From: Alphaproteobacteria bacterium
GTDB lineage: Bacteria > Pseudomonadota > Alphaproteobacteria > Puniceispirillales > UBA1172
Length of the DNA stretch: 7,854 nt
Assembly: GCA_021296375.1 (NCBI GenBank)
Contig: JAGWAQ010000074.1
Coordinates: 1-7,854, forward strand
Direction of reading: 5' to 3'
A program made the translations under genes and the position numbers. The notes under the pieces are model-generated. The model was given only the letters and a program-made list of their open reading frames with translations, did no database searches and had not been told where the DNA came from. Of the stretch, positions 1 to 5,341 are shown in pieces. The first letter of the stretch is position 1. Every line of letters begins with the position of its first letter.

Positions 1-176
1 ATGCGGATATCGGTGGCGTTATTGGCCTCCCCCACCAGCCGCCAGATGAACCCGTCGGCGGCCTCAGCTTCGGCATTGATGGCATCCAGCGCGGTCATGA
101 AATCAGCATTGACCGGGTCGGCAGGGTCAACGGCGAACCGGCCAATATTAATCTGCGCGAGATGGTAAACCGTCAT
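1..176 (-). CDS. DUF3291 family protein, N-terminal part (runs off left edge)
   Basis: Reading the minus strand from the ATG at 176 gives about 58 residues open to the window edge, beginning MTVYHLAQINIGRF. The segment continues with a DFMTALDAINAEAEAADGF stretch and a WRL motif followed by an acidic, N-rich stretch. This matches what I know of the DUF3291 N-terminus: an HLAQ-N-GR opening, then an aspartate-phenylalanine helix, then GF-WRL. The family is a ferredoxin-like alpha/beta barrel-type fold of unknown function, sometimes compared with antibiotic biosynthesis monooxygenases. The gene starts only four bases after the stop of the HAD hydrolase gene, so the two are almost certainly cotranscribed and the DUF3291 protein is the second gene of the unit. 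A GGCGGAA stretch inside the end of the HAD gene may serve as its ribosome site. The C-terminal part lies outside the window, so length and integrity cannot be judged. Confidence 0.8.
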   Translation of the reverse strand, partial: MTVYHLAQINIGRFAVDPADPVNADFMTALDAINAEAEAADGFIWRLVGEANNATDIR

Positions 177-180
177 GATG

Positions 181-894
181 TTATTCCGCCTGATGGGCTT
201 CGGCCATGGCCGCCATGGAAGTGAACATGAAATCATAGCTTGGCATCGTGCCGGGGTTCATGGTGGCGCCGAACCCGTCCTGGTCATGGCGGCGGTAAAT
301 CCAGCAGTTGTTCAGCCCATGGCGATTGGCCGGCCCATGGTCGTGGAACATGCTTTCCGCTGTGTGCAATATCTGGCTTTTGTCGACACCAAGAGCAGAC
401 AAGGACTCCAGCATATAGTCAAAGTTCCGGTCCGCGGGCTTGTAGGACCCGACATCCTCGGCGGTGTAAATCGCATCGAATTCAACCCCGAGCCGGGCGT
501 TGCTGCCGGCAAAACTGGTGTTGTCGACATTCGACAGGATGACCAGTTTGTAATGGGACTTGAGGTAGGCGAGGGCGTCGGCGGAATCCGGAAATTCCGG
601 CCAGTCCTTGACGGAATTTCCATAGGCAAGGCAATCCTCAACCGAACAGGGCAGGCGCCATTCTTCCGCCAGGCGCTTGTACACAATCGCCAGCAGATCA
701 TGGTATTTCATCCCCGGGGTCCAGCGTTGCTGACCGCTTTCATAACGGGCATGGGCCTCAAGAATTTCATTGCGGGGCAATTCGCGATCAAGCTGGTCGG
801 TCAAGGGCTTGAGCCCGTTGATCATGCCTTGTTCCCAATTGATCAAGGTGCCGTAACAGTCAAAGGTCAGGGTCGAGAAATCGTGCAGTTTCAT
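181..894 (-). CDS. HAD-superfamily hydrolase, haloacid dehalogenase type II-like
   Basis: This 237-residue protein has the four HAD motifs in order. Motif I is FDCYGTL, with nucleophile Asp12. Motif II is LVILSNVDN, with Ser121 and Asn122. Motif III is Lys152 in SYKPADRNF. Motif IV is SMFHDHGPA, with Asp185. The alpha-helical cap lies between motifs I and II, and the length fits the type II haloacid dehalogenase subgroup. The family hydrolyses a carbon-halogen or phosphate ester bond through an aspartyl intermediate in the cytoplasm. Relative to L-2-haloacid dehalogenase, the motif IV positions usually Ser175 and Asn177 look like Glu180 and Met182 here, by my own alignment, so true dehalogenase activity is doubtful. 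I chose the ATG at 894 because the nucleophile then sits at residue 12. An in-frame start at 948 would add an 18-residue basic tail with no ribosome site. The gene heads a unit with DUF3291 and is divergent from lrgA. Confidence 0.85.
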   Translation of the reverse strand: MKLHDFSTLTFDCYGTLINWEQGMINGLKPLTDQLDRELPRNEILEAHARYESGQQRWTPGMKYHDLLAIVYKRLAEEWRLPCSVEDCLAYGNSVKDWPEFPDSADALAYLKSHYKLVILSNVDNTSFAGSNARLGVEFDAIYTAEDVGSYKPADRNFDYMLESLSALGVDKSQILHTAESMFHDHGPANRHGLNNCWIYRRHDQDGFGATMNPGTMPSYDFMFTSMAAMAEAHQAE

Positions 895-980
895 GGTCGC
901 GTCTTTTCTGGTGAATTGGAGCTTCAGCTTACGGAAACTCATCACCATTGGCCAGTGTCATCCCGCCATTTGGCGATCTG

Positions 981-1012
981 TTGACGATTTTTTAACAAGT
1001 TTTCGCTAGACT
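981..1012 (+). promoter_or_regulatory. Weak candidate promoter for lrgAB
   Basis: The 146-base gap between the divergent HAD and lrgA starts contains TTGACG at 981-986, a good -35 match. The best -10-like hexamer downstream is TAGACT at 1007-1012, which gives a 20-base spacer, longer than optimal. A run of T and TTAAC lies between them, so the region is locally AT-rich. No clear minus-strand promoter for the HAD gene could be picked out in the same gap. Confidence 0.28.
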
Positions 1013-1040
1013 TAACCGCACTCATGCGGAAGGAGACGCC

Positions 1041-1433
1041 ATGCTTGGAGGGGTTTTCATCATCCTGCTGCTGCAACTGGTTGGCGAAGCGGTGCAGAAA
1101 TATTTTGACCTGACCATTCCCGGGCCGGTGATCGGGCTGCTGCTGTTGCTTGGCCTGCTGCTCATCCTGCGCCGCCTGCCGCGTCGCCCACGGGCGCTTG
1201 ACGCCATGCGTGATGACGTTATCGCCACCTCTGGCCATCTGCTCAATCATCTGTCCTTGCTGTTTGTGCCGATCGGGGTGGGGGTGATCCTTCATCTGCC
1301 CTTGCTGGAAGACCAACTGCTGGCGGTGTTCGCGGTGATCATTCTGGGAACAATTGCAACCCTTGTGGTGACGGGGGTGATCTTTGCCCGTTTGATCAGC
1401 CGCAGAGACCTCAACGGGGGCGCTGATGACTGA
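1041..1433 (+). CDS. lrgA: CidA/LrgA family holin-like membrane protein
   Basis: The 130-residue protein is almost entirely hydrophobic, with about four membrane segments near residues 4-19, 26-44, 66-84 and 92-117. Between segments two and three is a basic cytoplasmic-type loop (RRLPRRPR). It carries the CidA/LrgA signatures LLLQLVGEAV, IPGPVIGLLLLL and LLNHLSLLFVPIGVGV at their usual places, and its length is typical. Family members were described as holin/antiholin-like modulators of murein hydrolase activity. LrgAB-type pairs also act as transporters, for example pyruvate uptake by PftAB in Bacillus and the plastid glycolate/glycerate carrier PLGG1. The start is supported by GGAAGGAGA at 1028-1036, an excellent ribosome site five bases or so upstream. 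Its stop overlaps the lrgB start by eight bases, indicating translational coupling. Which substrate or role applies here cannot be told. Confidence 0.92.
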   Translation: MLGGVFIILLLQLVGEAVQKYFDLTIPGPVIGLLLLLGLLLILRRLPRRPRALDAMRDDVIATSGHLLNHLSLLFVPIGVGVILHLPLLEDQLLAVFAVIILGTIATLVVTGVIFARLISRRDLNGGADD

Positions 1434-2160
1434 CGCCGCGCGGCTTTATGAAGTGTGGGTGTATTTGCAGGCGGAACCGCTGTTCTGGCTGACCTTGACC
1501 CTGGGGTGTTACCTGCTGGCGGACGGGCTGTATCGCGCCGCGCGGCTCTTCCCCCTGCTCAACCCTGTTGCCGTAACTATCCTTTTGGTGAGTGCCGTGC
1601 TGGTGGGGTTTGGGATTGATTACGAGCGCTATTTCAACGGCGCGAAATTCATCCATTTCTTGCTGGGGCCGGCAACCGTGGCGCTGGCGGTGCCGATCTA
1701 CACCCATTGGTCGACGGTGCGGGCGGCGCGCTGGCCGATCATGGTGGCGGTGCTGGCGGGGTCATTTTTCGCCATTGCCATCACCTGGGGGCTGGCGGTC
1801 GCGCTTGGGCTTGAGGCCTCCACCATCAAGTCGCTCCTGCCGCGCAGTGTCACCGCCCCGATTGCCATGGGTATTGCGGATATGATCGGCGGTGTGCCCT
1901 CCTTGACGGCCATCATCACCATCGCGACGGGCATCACCGGCGCGGCATTGGGGCGGTTTGTGCTGGATATGGCCAGTATCCGCAGCACCGCGGCGCGGGG
2001 GTTTGCCCTTGGCCTTGCCAGTCACGGCATTGGCACGGCGCGGGCCATGGCCAAAGACCCGAAAGCCGGTGTCTTTGCGGCGGTGGCCATGGGGCTGAGC
2101 GGGGTGGTGACGGCCATGATCATTTCCCTGATCTTCCATTTGTTGACGGTGATGATCTGA
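1426..2160 (+). CDS. lrgB: LrgB/CidB family membrane protein
   Basis: This 244-residue polytopic inner-membrane protein is the standard partner of LrgA. LrgB hallmarks are visible: FLLGPATVALAVPIY near residues 78-92, LLPRSVTAPIAMGIA near 127-141, ITIATGITGAALG near 154-166 and RGFALGLASHGIGTARA near 181-197. The conserved glycines, the SVTAP motif and the SHGIGTARA motif are intact, so it should be functional. The ATG at 1426 lies inside the end of lrgA (overlap of eight bases, different frame), the arrangement expected for a coupled pair whose products work together. In characterised systems LrgAB/CidAB affects cell lysis or carries small carboxylates such as pyruvate or glycolate. No two-component regulator (LytSR-type) is adjacent, so regulation is unknown. 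No clear terminator hairpin follows the stop. Confidence 0.93.
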   Translation: MTDAARLYEVWVYLQAEPLFWLTLTLGCYLLADGLYRAARLFPLLNPVAVTILLVSAVLVGFGIDYERYFNGAKFIHFLLGPATVALAVPIYTHWSTVRAARWPIMVAVLAGSFFAIAITWGLAVALGLEASTIKSLLPRSVTAPIAMGIADMIGGVPSLTAIITIATGITGAALGRFVLDMASIRSTAARGFALGLASHGIGTARAMAKDPKAGVFAAVAMGLSGVVTAMIISLIFHLLTVMI

Positions 2161-2200
2161 CATCGGTTGCGGCGGCGGGTTTGCTCAAGTCGGGTGTTGC

Positions 2201-2229
2201 TTGACGGAACCATTTCAAATTATTAGATT
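2201..2229 (+). promoter_or_regulatory. Sigma70-type promoter for the DUF805 gene
   Basis: TTGACG at 2201-2206 is followed after exactly 17 bases by TAGATT at 2224-2229, which matches four of six -10 consensus positions. Transcription would start near 2236, giving a leader of about 37 bases. The site lies in the 112-base gap between lrgB and DUF805, indicating that the DUF805 unit is transcribed separately from lrgAB. Confidence 0.55.
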
Positions 2230-2258
2230 TCCCGCATCAAGAGTTCACGCATGTAATT

Positions 2259-2263
2259 AGGGG
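2259..2263 (+). promoter_or_regulatory. Ribosome binding site deciding the DUF805 start
   Basis: AGGGG at 2259-2263 touches the in-frame ATG at 2264, too close to serve it, but lies nine bases before the in-frame ATG at 2273. This favours the start at 2273, which also fits the usual M-F-x-x-A opening of the family. Confidence 0.6.
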
Positions 2264-2272
2264 ATGGCTGTC

Positions 2273-2626
2273 ATGTTCGAAGCGCTTTCAAAATATTTTC
2301 AAATCAGTGGGCGCGCCCGCCGCAAGGAATACTGGCTGTTTGTTCTGCTGGTCCTGATCCTGTCCTTCGTGACCTTGTTTATCGACAGCATGCTGATCGG
2401 AAGCGGCATCGCGTCTTATGAATACGCCAGCATTATCGTCAATCTTCTTCTGATCATCCCGTCGTTTACGGTCTTGATCCGCCGCCTGCATGACATTGAA
2501 CGCAGCGGCTGGTGGATTCTGCTGCTGCTGATCCCGTTCCTTGGGGTGATCGTGATTTTCATCTTCACCTTGTTGCGCGGCACCGATGGCGACAATGAAT
2601 ACGGCGAAGACCCGATCGACGACTGA
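2273..2626 (+). CDS. DUF805 family inner-membrane protein
   Basis: The 117-residue protein shows the full DUF805 pattern. An N-terminal amphipathic stretch ends in SGRARRKEYW near residues 12-21, followed by a membrane segment at about 21-41. A second hydrophobic segment lies at 52-68, running into the invariant RRLHD at 70-74 and SGWW at 78-81. A third membrane segment spans about 82-101, and the short polar tail GTDGDNEYGEDP matches the family's terminal G-x-x-x-x-N-x-YG-x-DP signature. The family (formerly YhaH-like) has no established biochemical role. I place the start at 2273, not nine bases earlier, because of ribosome-site spacing. The gene has its own promoter and is followed by DUF2805 after 77 bases. 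It looks intact and ordinary in length. Confidence 0.9.
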   Translation: MFEALSKYFQISGRARRKEYWLFVLLVLILSFVTLFIDSMLIGSGIASYEYASIIVNLLLIIPSFTVLIRRLHDIERSGWWILLLLIPFLGVIVIFIFTLLRGTDGDNEYGEDPIDD

Positions 2627-2645
2627 ACCTTCCGCCATCTGAAGG

Positions 2646-2675
2646 CAGGTCTCGTGGGGAGAACAGGTCTTGTGG
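2646..2675 (+). repeat. Degenerate 18-bp-period direct repeat downstream of DUF805
   Basis: CAGGTCTCGTGG at 2646-2657 recurs as CAGGTCTTGTGG at 2664-2675, with 11 of 12 positions identical and a period of 18 bases. It begins 20 bases after the DUF805 stop. The second copy contributes the TTGTGG that may be a -35 element for the next gene. It looks like a decayed version of the tandem duplications seen in other gaps of this window. Confidence 0.55.
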
Positions 2676-2697
2676 TTTCAGGGGCGACGCCTATATC
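2670..2697 (+). promoter_or_regulatory. Candidate promoter giving a leaderless DUF2805 transcript
   Basis: TTGTGG at 2670-2675 and TATATC at 2692-2697 are separated by 16 bases. A transcription start about seven bases after the -10 falls on or next to the DUF2805 ATG at 2704. The six G directly abutting that ATG are too close to act as a normal ribosome site, which is consistent with a leaderless start. Confidence 0.33.
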
Positions 2698-2703
2698 GGG
2701 GGG

Positions 2704-2973
2704 ATGAGCATATCAACGCCTTCCCCTGACGCGCCGCGCCCCGTGCTTGATGCCGAGACCAATCTCGTGATCGACCTGGCCTGGGCTGATGACGTCAGCT
2801 TTGATGAGATCAAATCCCGCACAGGTTACACCGAAGGGGAGGTCATCAAGCTGATGCGCCGTCATCTGAAACCGTCGAGCTTCCGGATGTGGCGCAAGCG
2901 CGTCAGCGGAAGGGCGACAAAGCATCTTCGCAAACGTCACCCCGCGCCGCCATCATTTGAAGCCGAAGAATAG
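2704..2973 (+). CDS. DUF2805 / TIGR03643 family small protein
   Basis: This 89-residue soluble basic protein matches the TIGR03643/DUF2805 family along most of its length. It has an acidic helix with LAWADDVSFDEI near residues 25-36, then a helix-turn-helix-like segment GYTEGEVIKLMRRHL at 41-55, and the family signature PSSFRMWRKRVSGR near 57-70 followed by ATKH. The family is of unknown function. The predicted short helices and dense Arg/Lys tail suggest nucleic-acid contact, but that is inference. No other in-frame start exists before the conserved part, so ATG 2704 is chosen despite having no properly spaced ribosome site. The stop TAG at 2971-2973 lies inside an 18-bp tandem duplication that repeats the final codons and the stop in frame. 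A DDAH gene follows 27 bases later and may share the transcript. Confidence 0.87.
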   Translation: MSISTPSPDAPRPVLDAETNLVIDLAWADDVSFDEIKSRTGYTEGEVIKLMRRHLKPSSFRMWRKRVSGRATKHLRKRHPAPPSFEAEE

Positions 2974-2992
2974 GTTGAAGCCGAAGAATAGG
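2957..2992 (+). repeat. Exact 18-bp tandem duplication containing the DUF2805 stop codon
   Basis: The 18-base unit TTGAAGCCGAAGAATAGG occurs twice head to tail at 2957-2974 and 2975-2992 with no mismatch. The first copy ends the DUF2805 gene (E-A-E-E-stop). Because 18 is a multiple of three, the second copy holds a second TAG at 2989-2991 in the same frame, so readthrough would add only VEAEE. The end of the second copy together with the next base makes AGGA at 2990-2993, the likely DDAH ribosome site. Confidence 0.95.
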
Positions 2993-2993
2993 A
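2990..2993 (+). promoter_or_regulatory. Ribosome binding site for the DDAH gene, at the end of the tandem repeat
   Basis: AGGA at 2990-2993 lies seven bases before the ATG at 3001. It is formed across the junction between the second repeat copy and unique sequence. The first copy is followed by T instead and gives no equivalent. Confidence 0.5.
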
Positions 2994-3000
2994 CCCTGCC

Positions 3001-3780
3001 ATGGCCAGTCATGCTGTTCAATTTGCCACCGCCATCACGCGTTTTCCCGCCCCTTCTGCCGTCAATGGCTTGCGGGCGGAAGATCAGGGGGTGCCGGATT
3101 ATCAGCTGATGATGCGCCATCATGTTGATTATCGCGCCGCCTTGCGTGACGCTGGTGCGGTGGTGATCGAGCTGCCGATGCTGGATGATTACCCCGACGC
3201 GCAGTTTGTCGAAGACACCGCGCTTTGCCTGCCGGGGCTGGCGATCATGATGCGGCCCGGTGCCGAAAGTCGCCGCGGCGAAGTCGCCCCCATGCGTCAG
3301 GCCCTGAGCCTGATTTTTGATGACATCGAGGACATCACCACCGGGTTTATCGAAGCTGGGGATATCCTCGTGACCGAACGCGAGGTGCTGGTGGGGCGAT
3401 CGGCACGAACGGATCAAGACGGGGTCGATGCGCTTCAAGCTATCCTGAACCGCCACGGGTACAGCATGCGGGTGGTGGACACGCCCCCCGATGTGCTGCA
3501 TTTCAAAACCGATTGCGGGCTGATCGACGACACCACCATCATCGCCACCCGCCGTCTGGCGAGAAGTGGATGTTTCGACGGTTATGACGTCAAGCTGATC
3601 CCTGATGGCGAGGAACCCGCCGCCAACATGATTCGCTATAACGACACCATCCTGATGGCCGACGGCTTCCCCCGTACCGAGGCGATGCTGAAGGCGGAGG
3701 GGTATACCGTCACCGCTATTGGCAACAGCGAATGCGCCAAGATCGATGGCGGCATGTCCTGCCTGTCGTTGCGGTTCTGA
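3001..3780 (+). CDS. ddaH: Dimethylarginine dimethylaminohydrolase (DDAH)
   Basis: The 259-residue protein belongs to the guanidino-group-modifying (pentein) superfamily and matches bacterial DDAH in length. The catalytic triad is Glu118 (in GFIEAGD), His167 (in DVLHFKT) and Cys254 (in DGGMSCLSLRF). These correspond closely to Glu114, His162 and Cys249 of the Pseudomonas aeruginosa enzyme. Other family motifs are FVEDTA at 69-74, RPGAESRR at 85-92 and VGRSART at 131-137. The expected reaction is hydrolysis of methylated arginines (asymmetric dimethylarginine or monomethylarginine) to citrulline and dimethylamine or methylamine in the cytoplasm, releasing carbon and nitrogen. The usual EGGD is EAGD here, a conservative change. 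Related citrulline-forming amidino hydrolases share these motifs, so substrate is inferred. It follows DUF2805 by 27 bases and is convergent with the aldehyde dehydrogenase. No dimethylarginine uptake or citrulline-using gene is next to it. Confidence 0.88.
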   Translation: MASHAVQFATAITRFPAPSAVNGLRAEDQGVPDYQLMMRHHVDYRAALRDAGAVVIELPMLDDYPDAQFVEDTALCLPGLAIMMRPGAESRRGEVAPMRQALSLIFDDIEDITTGFIEAGDILVTEREVLVGRSARTDQDGVDALQAILNRHGYSMRVVDTPPDVLHFKTDCGLIDDTTIIATRRLARSGCFDGYDVKLIPDGEEPAANMIRYNDTILMADGFPRTEAMLKAEGYTVTAIGNSECAKIDGGMSCLSLRF

Positions 3781-3783
3781 TGG

Positions 3784-3834
3784 GATTTACATTTTGGTGG
3801 GATTTACATTTTGGCGAGATTTACATTTTAATGG
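3784..3834. repeat. 17-bp tandem repeat, three copies, containing the aldehyde dehydrogenase stop
   Basis: The core GATTTACATTTT starts at 3784, 3801 and 3818, a strict 17-base period. The five bases that complete each unit are GGTGG, GGCGA and AATGG. Read on the minus strand each unit gives AAAATGTAAATC, and the copy at 3818-3829 supplies the last codons and TAA of the aldehyde dehydrogenase. The other two copies fill the gap up to the DDAH stop at 3778-3780. Because 17 is not a multiple of three, the three TAA codons (at 3821, 3804 and 3787) fall in three different frames. Confidence 0.93.
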
Positions 3835-5266
3835 CGATATTCTTGGTCTGAACGTAGTTCCACAGCGCTTCGCGGCCTTTTTCGCGGCCATAACCTGATT
3901 TGCCGTAGCCGCCAAACGGGGTTTCGACACCGCCCGCGAACCATTCGTTGATGAAAATCTGCCCGGCCCGGATTTGCCGCGCGGCTTGCGTCGCGCGATC
4001 GATATCGCGGGTGAAGATGCCGCCGACCAATCCATAAGGCGTGCCATTGGCAACAGCGATGGCGTCGGCGTCATTATCGACCTTCAGGACCGACAGCACC
4101 GGGCCAAACACCTCTTCCTGGGCGATGGTCATGTCAGGGGCGACCCCGTCAAATACCGTTGGCTCAAGGAAGCTGCCCTCACGATTGAGGCGGTGGCCCC
4201 CGGTAACAGCACGCGCCCCCTGGGCGACGGCGTCACGGCACATGCCTTCGGCGCGGTCACGTTGCCCGTCGGAAACCATGGCCCCCATATTGGCGCCAAA
4301 TTCGCGACGTTCGATCCCCGGGCCAACATCAAGGCTGGTGGCGATAGCGGCGGCGCGTTCCACCACCTCATCATGGATATCGGCATGGGCGATGATCCGC
4401 GACATGGCGGAGCAGACCTGACCGGCGTTAAAGAAAATGCCCCAGCGGATGCTGTCCATCAGCTGGTCGAGATCAGCGTCAGGCATGACAATAGCGGCGG
4501 ATTTGCCCCCCAGTTCCAGCACCGCTGGCACGACATTGGCGGCGGCGGCGGTGGCGACGGCGATGCCCGTCTGAACGGAACCGGTGAACACCACCTGATT
4601 GATGTCATGATGCCCCGCAAGAGCGGCGCCAGCTTCTGGCCCATAGCCGCAGAAAATGTTAACAGCACCTTTCGGCAGGCCCACCGCTTCGGCGGCTTCG
4701 GCAAAATAAAACGCCGACAGGGGGTCGAGTTCCGGGGTTTTGATGACGCAGGAATTGCCCGTCGCCAGGGCGGCGGAAAGCGACCGCGCGACCATCTCAA
4801 GAGGGTAGTTCCAGGGGATGATCTGCGCCGATACCCCGAGAGGTTCATAAATAGTAAAATCAAGATAACCGGCGCCAAGGGGAATCGATCGCCCTTCGAT
4901 GGTTTCCGCCTGATTGCCGTAATATTCAAAATACCGCACCGCGCCCTCAACCTCGATCACGGCTTCCCAGTAAGGTTTGCCGCTTTCAAGGCAAAGCAGG
5001 GTGGCGATCTCGTCTTTGCGGGCCATGATGTAATCCCCCATGCCGCGCACCAGCCGCCCCAGTTCAACCGGGCGCATGGCGGCAAGGACACCGGATTGCT
5101 GGACGCGGCGGGCGGCGGCAACCGCGCGATCAACATCCGCCGCGTTGGCCATGGCGACTTCCGCGACAAGCGAGCCGTCGGCAGGGTTGGTCACCTCAAG
5201 GCGACCGGCGCCTCCATCTGAATACTCACCATCAATGTAGTTTTTCCAAAAAGGTTTGATCTTCAT
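3821..5266 (-). CDS. NAD(P)-dependent aldehyde dehydrogenase
   Basis: This 481-residue protein has all hallmarks of the aldehyde dehydrogenase superfamily: IIPWNYP at 149-155 with oxyanion-hole Asn152, Lys176 in VIKTPE, FTGSVQTG at 227-234, general base Glu251 in LELGGKS, nucleophile Cys285 in GQVCSAMSR and Glu385 in EEVFGPV. It oxidises an aldehyde to the carboxylic acid in the cytoplasm with NAD or NADP. The GQVCSAMSR segment and the C-terminal GGYGKSGYGRE resemble betaine-aldehyde and aminoaldehyde dehydrogenases, but the substrate cannot be fixed from sequence. I chose the ATG at 5266 because GGAG lies six bases before it and the IDGE start of the family follows at residue 11. An upstream in-frame ATG at 5317 lacks a ribosome site and would fill most of the divergent promoter gap. 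It is divergent from the ferredoxin reductase by 75 bases, suggesting shared control. Confidence 0.93.
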   Translation of the reverse strand: MKIKPFWKNYIDGEYSDGGAGRLEVTNPADGSLVAEVAMANAADVDRAVAAARRVQQSGVLAAMRPVELGRLVRGMGDYIMARKDEIATLLCLESGKPYWEAVIEVEGAVRYFEYYGNQAETIEGRSIPLGAGYLDFTIYEPLGVSAQIIPWNYPLEMVARSLSAALATGNSCVIKTPELDPLSAFYFAEAAEAVGLPKGAVNIFCGYGPEAGAALAGHHDINQVVFTGSVQTGIAVATAAAANVVPAVLELGGKSAAIVMPDADLDQLMDSIRWGIFFNAGQVCSAMSRIIAHADIHDEVVERAAAIATSLDVGPGIERREFGANMGAMVSDGQRDRAEGMCRDAVAQGARAVTGGHRLNREGSFLEPTVFDGVAPDMTIAQEEVFGPVLSVLKVDNDADAIAVANGTPYGLVGGIFTRDIDRATQAARQIRAGQIFINEWFAGGVETPFGGYGKSGYGREKGREALWNYVQTKNIAIKM

Positions 5267-5341
5267 CGTGATCTCCGTAAAACTGATTGCCGCTTTAACA
5301 CCTCTTCCGCCTAGCATAAAATCATCCTGTGAGGAAATGTT
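5267..5341. promoter_or_regulatory. Divergent promoter gap between aldehyde dehydrogenase and ferredoxin reductase
   Basis: These 75 bases must hold the promoters of both divergent genes. On the plus strand TTGCCG at 5287-5292 and TAGCAT at 5312-5317 are the best -35/-10 pair, with a long 19-base spacer. GAGGAA at 5331-5336 is a good ribosome site for the reductase ATG at 5342. No convincing minus-strand promoter or operator palindrome stands out. Confidence 0.4.
5273..5276 (-). promoter_or_regulatory. Ribosome binding site deciding the aldehyde dehydrogenase start
   Basis: On the minus strand GGAG (bases 5276 to 5273) lies six bases before the ATG at 5266. No comparable site precedes the longer alternative start at 5317. 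Confidence 0.65.

Noticed and set aside
11..20. Loss of the second glycine in the reductase FAD motif (residues 15-20, G-A-S-H-G-G) as a sign of inactivation
   Set aside because: All other motifs are intact, and I recall GAS-type variants in related oxygenase reductases, so it is more likely natural variation. The coordinates given are residue numbers in the reductase, not window bases.
175..984. Plus-strand open frame of 269 codons opposite the HAD gene
   Set aside because: It is antisense to a gene with all four HAD motifs, its translation shows no recognisable domain, and it runs across the DUF3291 start and the promoter gap.
992..1015. TTAA pairs upstream of lrgA as a possible CtrA site
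   Set aside because: The two TTAA are 16 bases apart, not the 7 expected for a CtrA box.
942..1316. Minus-strand open frame opposite lrgA extending into the divergent gap
   Set aside because: Its translation is Gln/Arg-rich, typical of the reverse of a Leu-rich membrane protein. LrgA on the other strand is certain.
3781..3820. Terminator hairpin between the DDAH and aldehyde dehydrogenase genes
   Set aside because: The gap is made of direct repeats of an AT-rich unit and I found no inverted arms able to form a stable stem.
3974..5221. Long plus-strand open frame of 415 codons opposite the aldehyde dehydrogenase
   Set aside because: It lies wholly antisense to a gene with complete catalytic motifs, has a low-complexity Gly/His/Arg-rich translation and no ribosome site. 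It is a by-product of GC-rich codon use.
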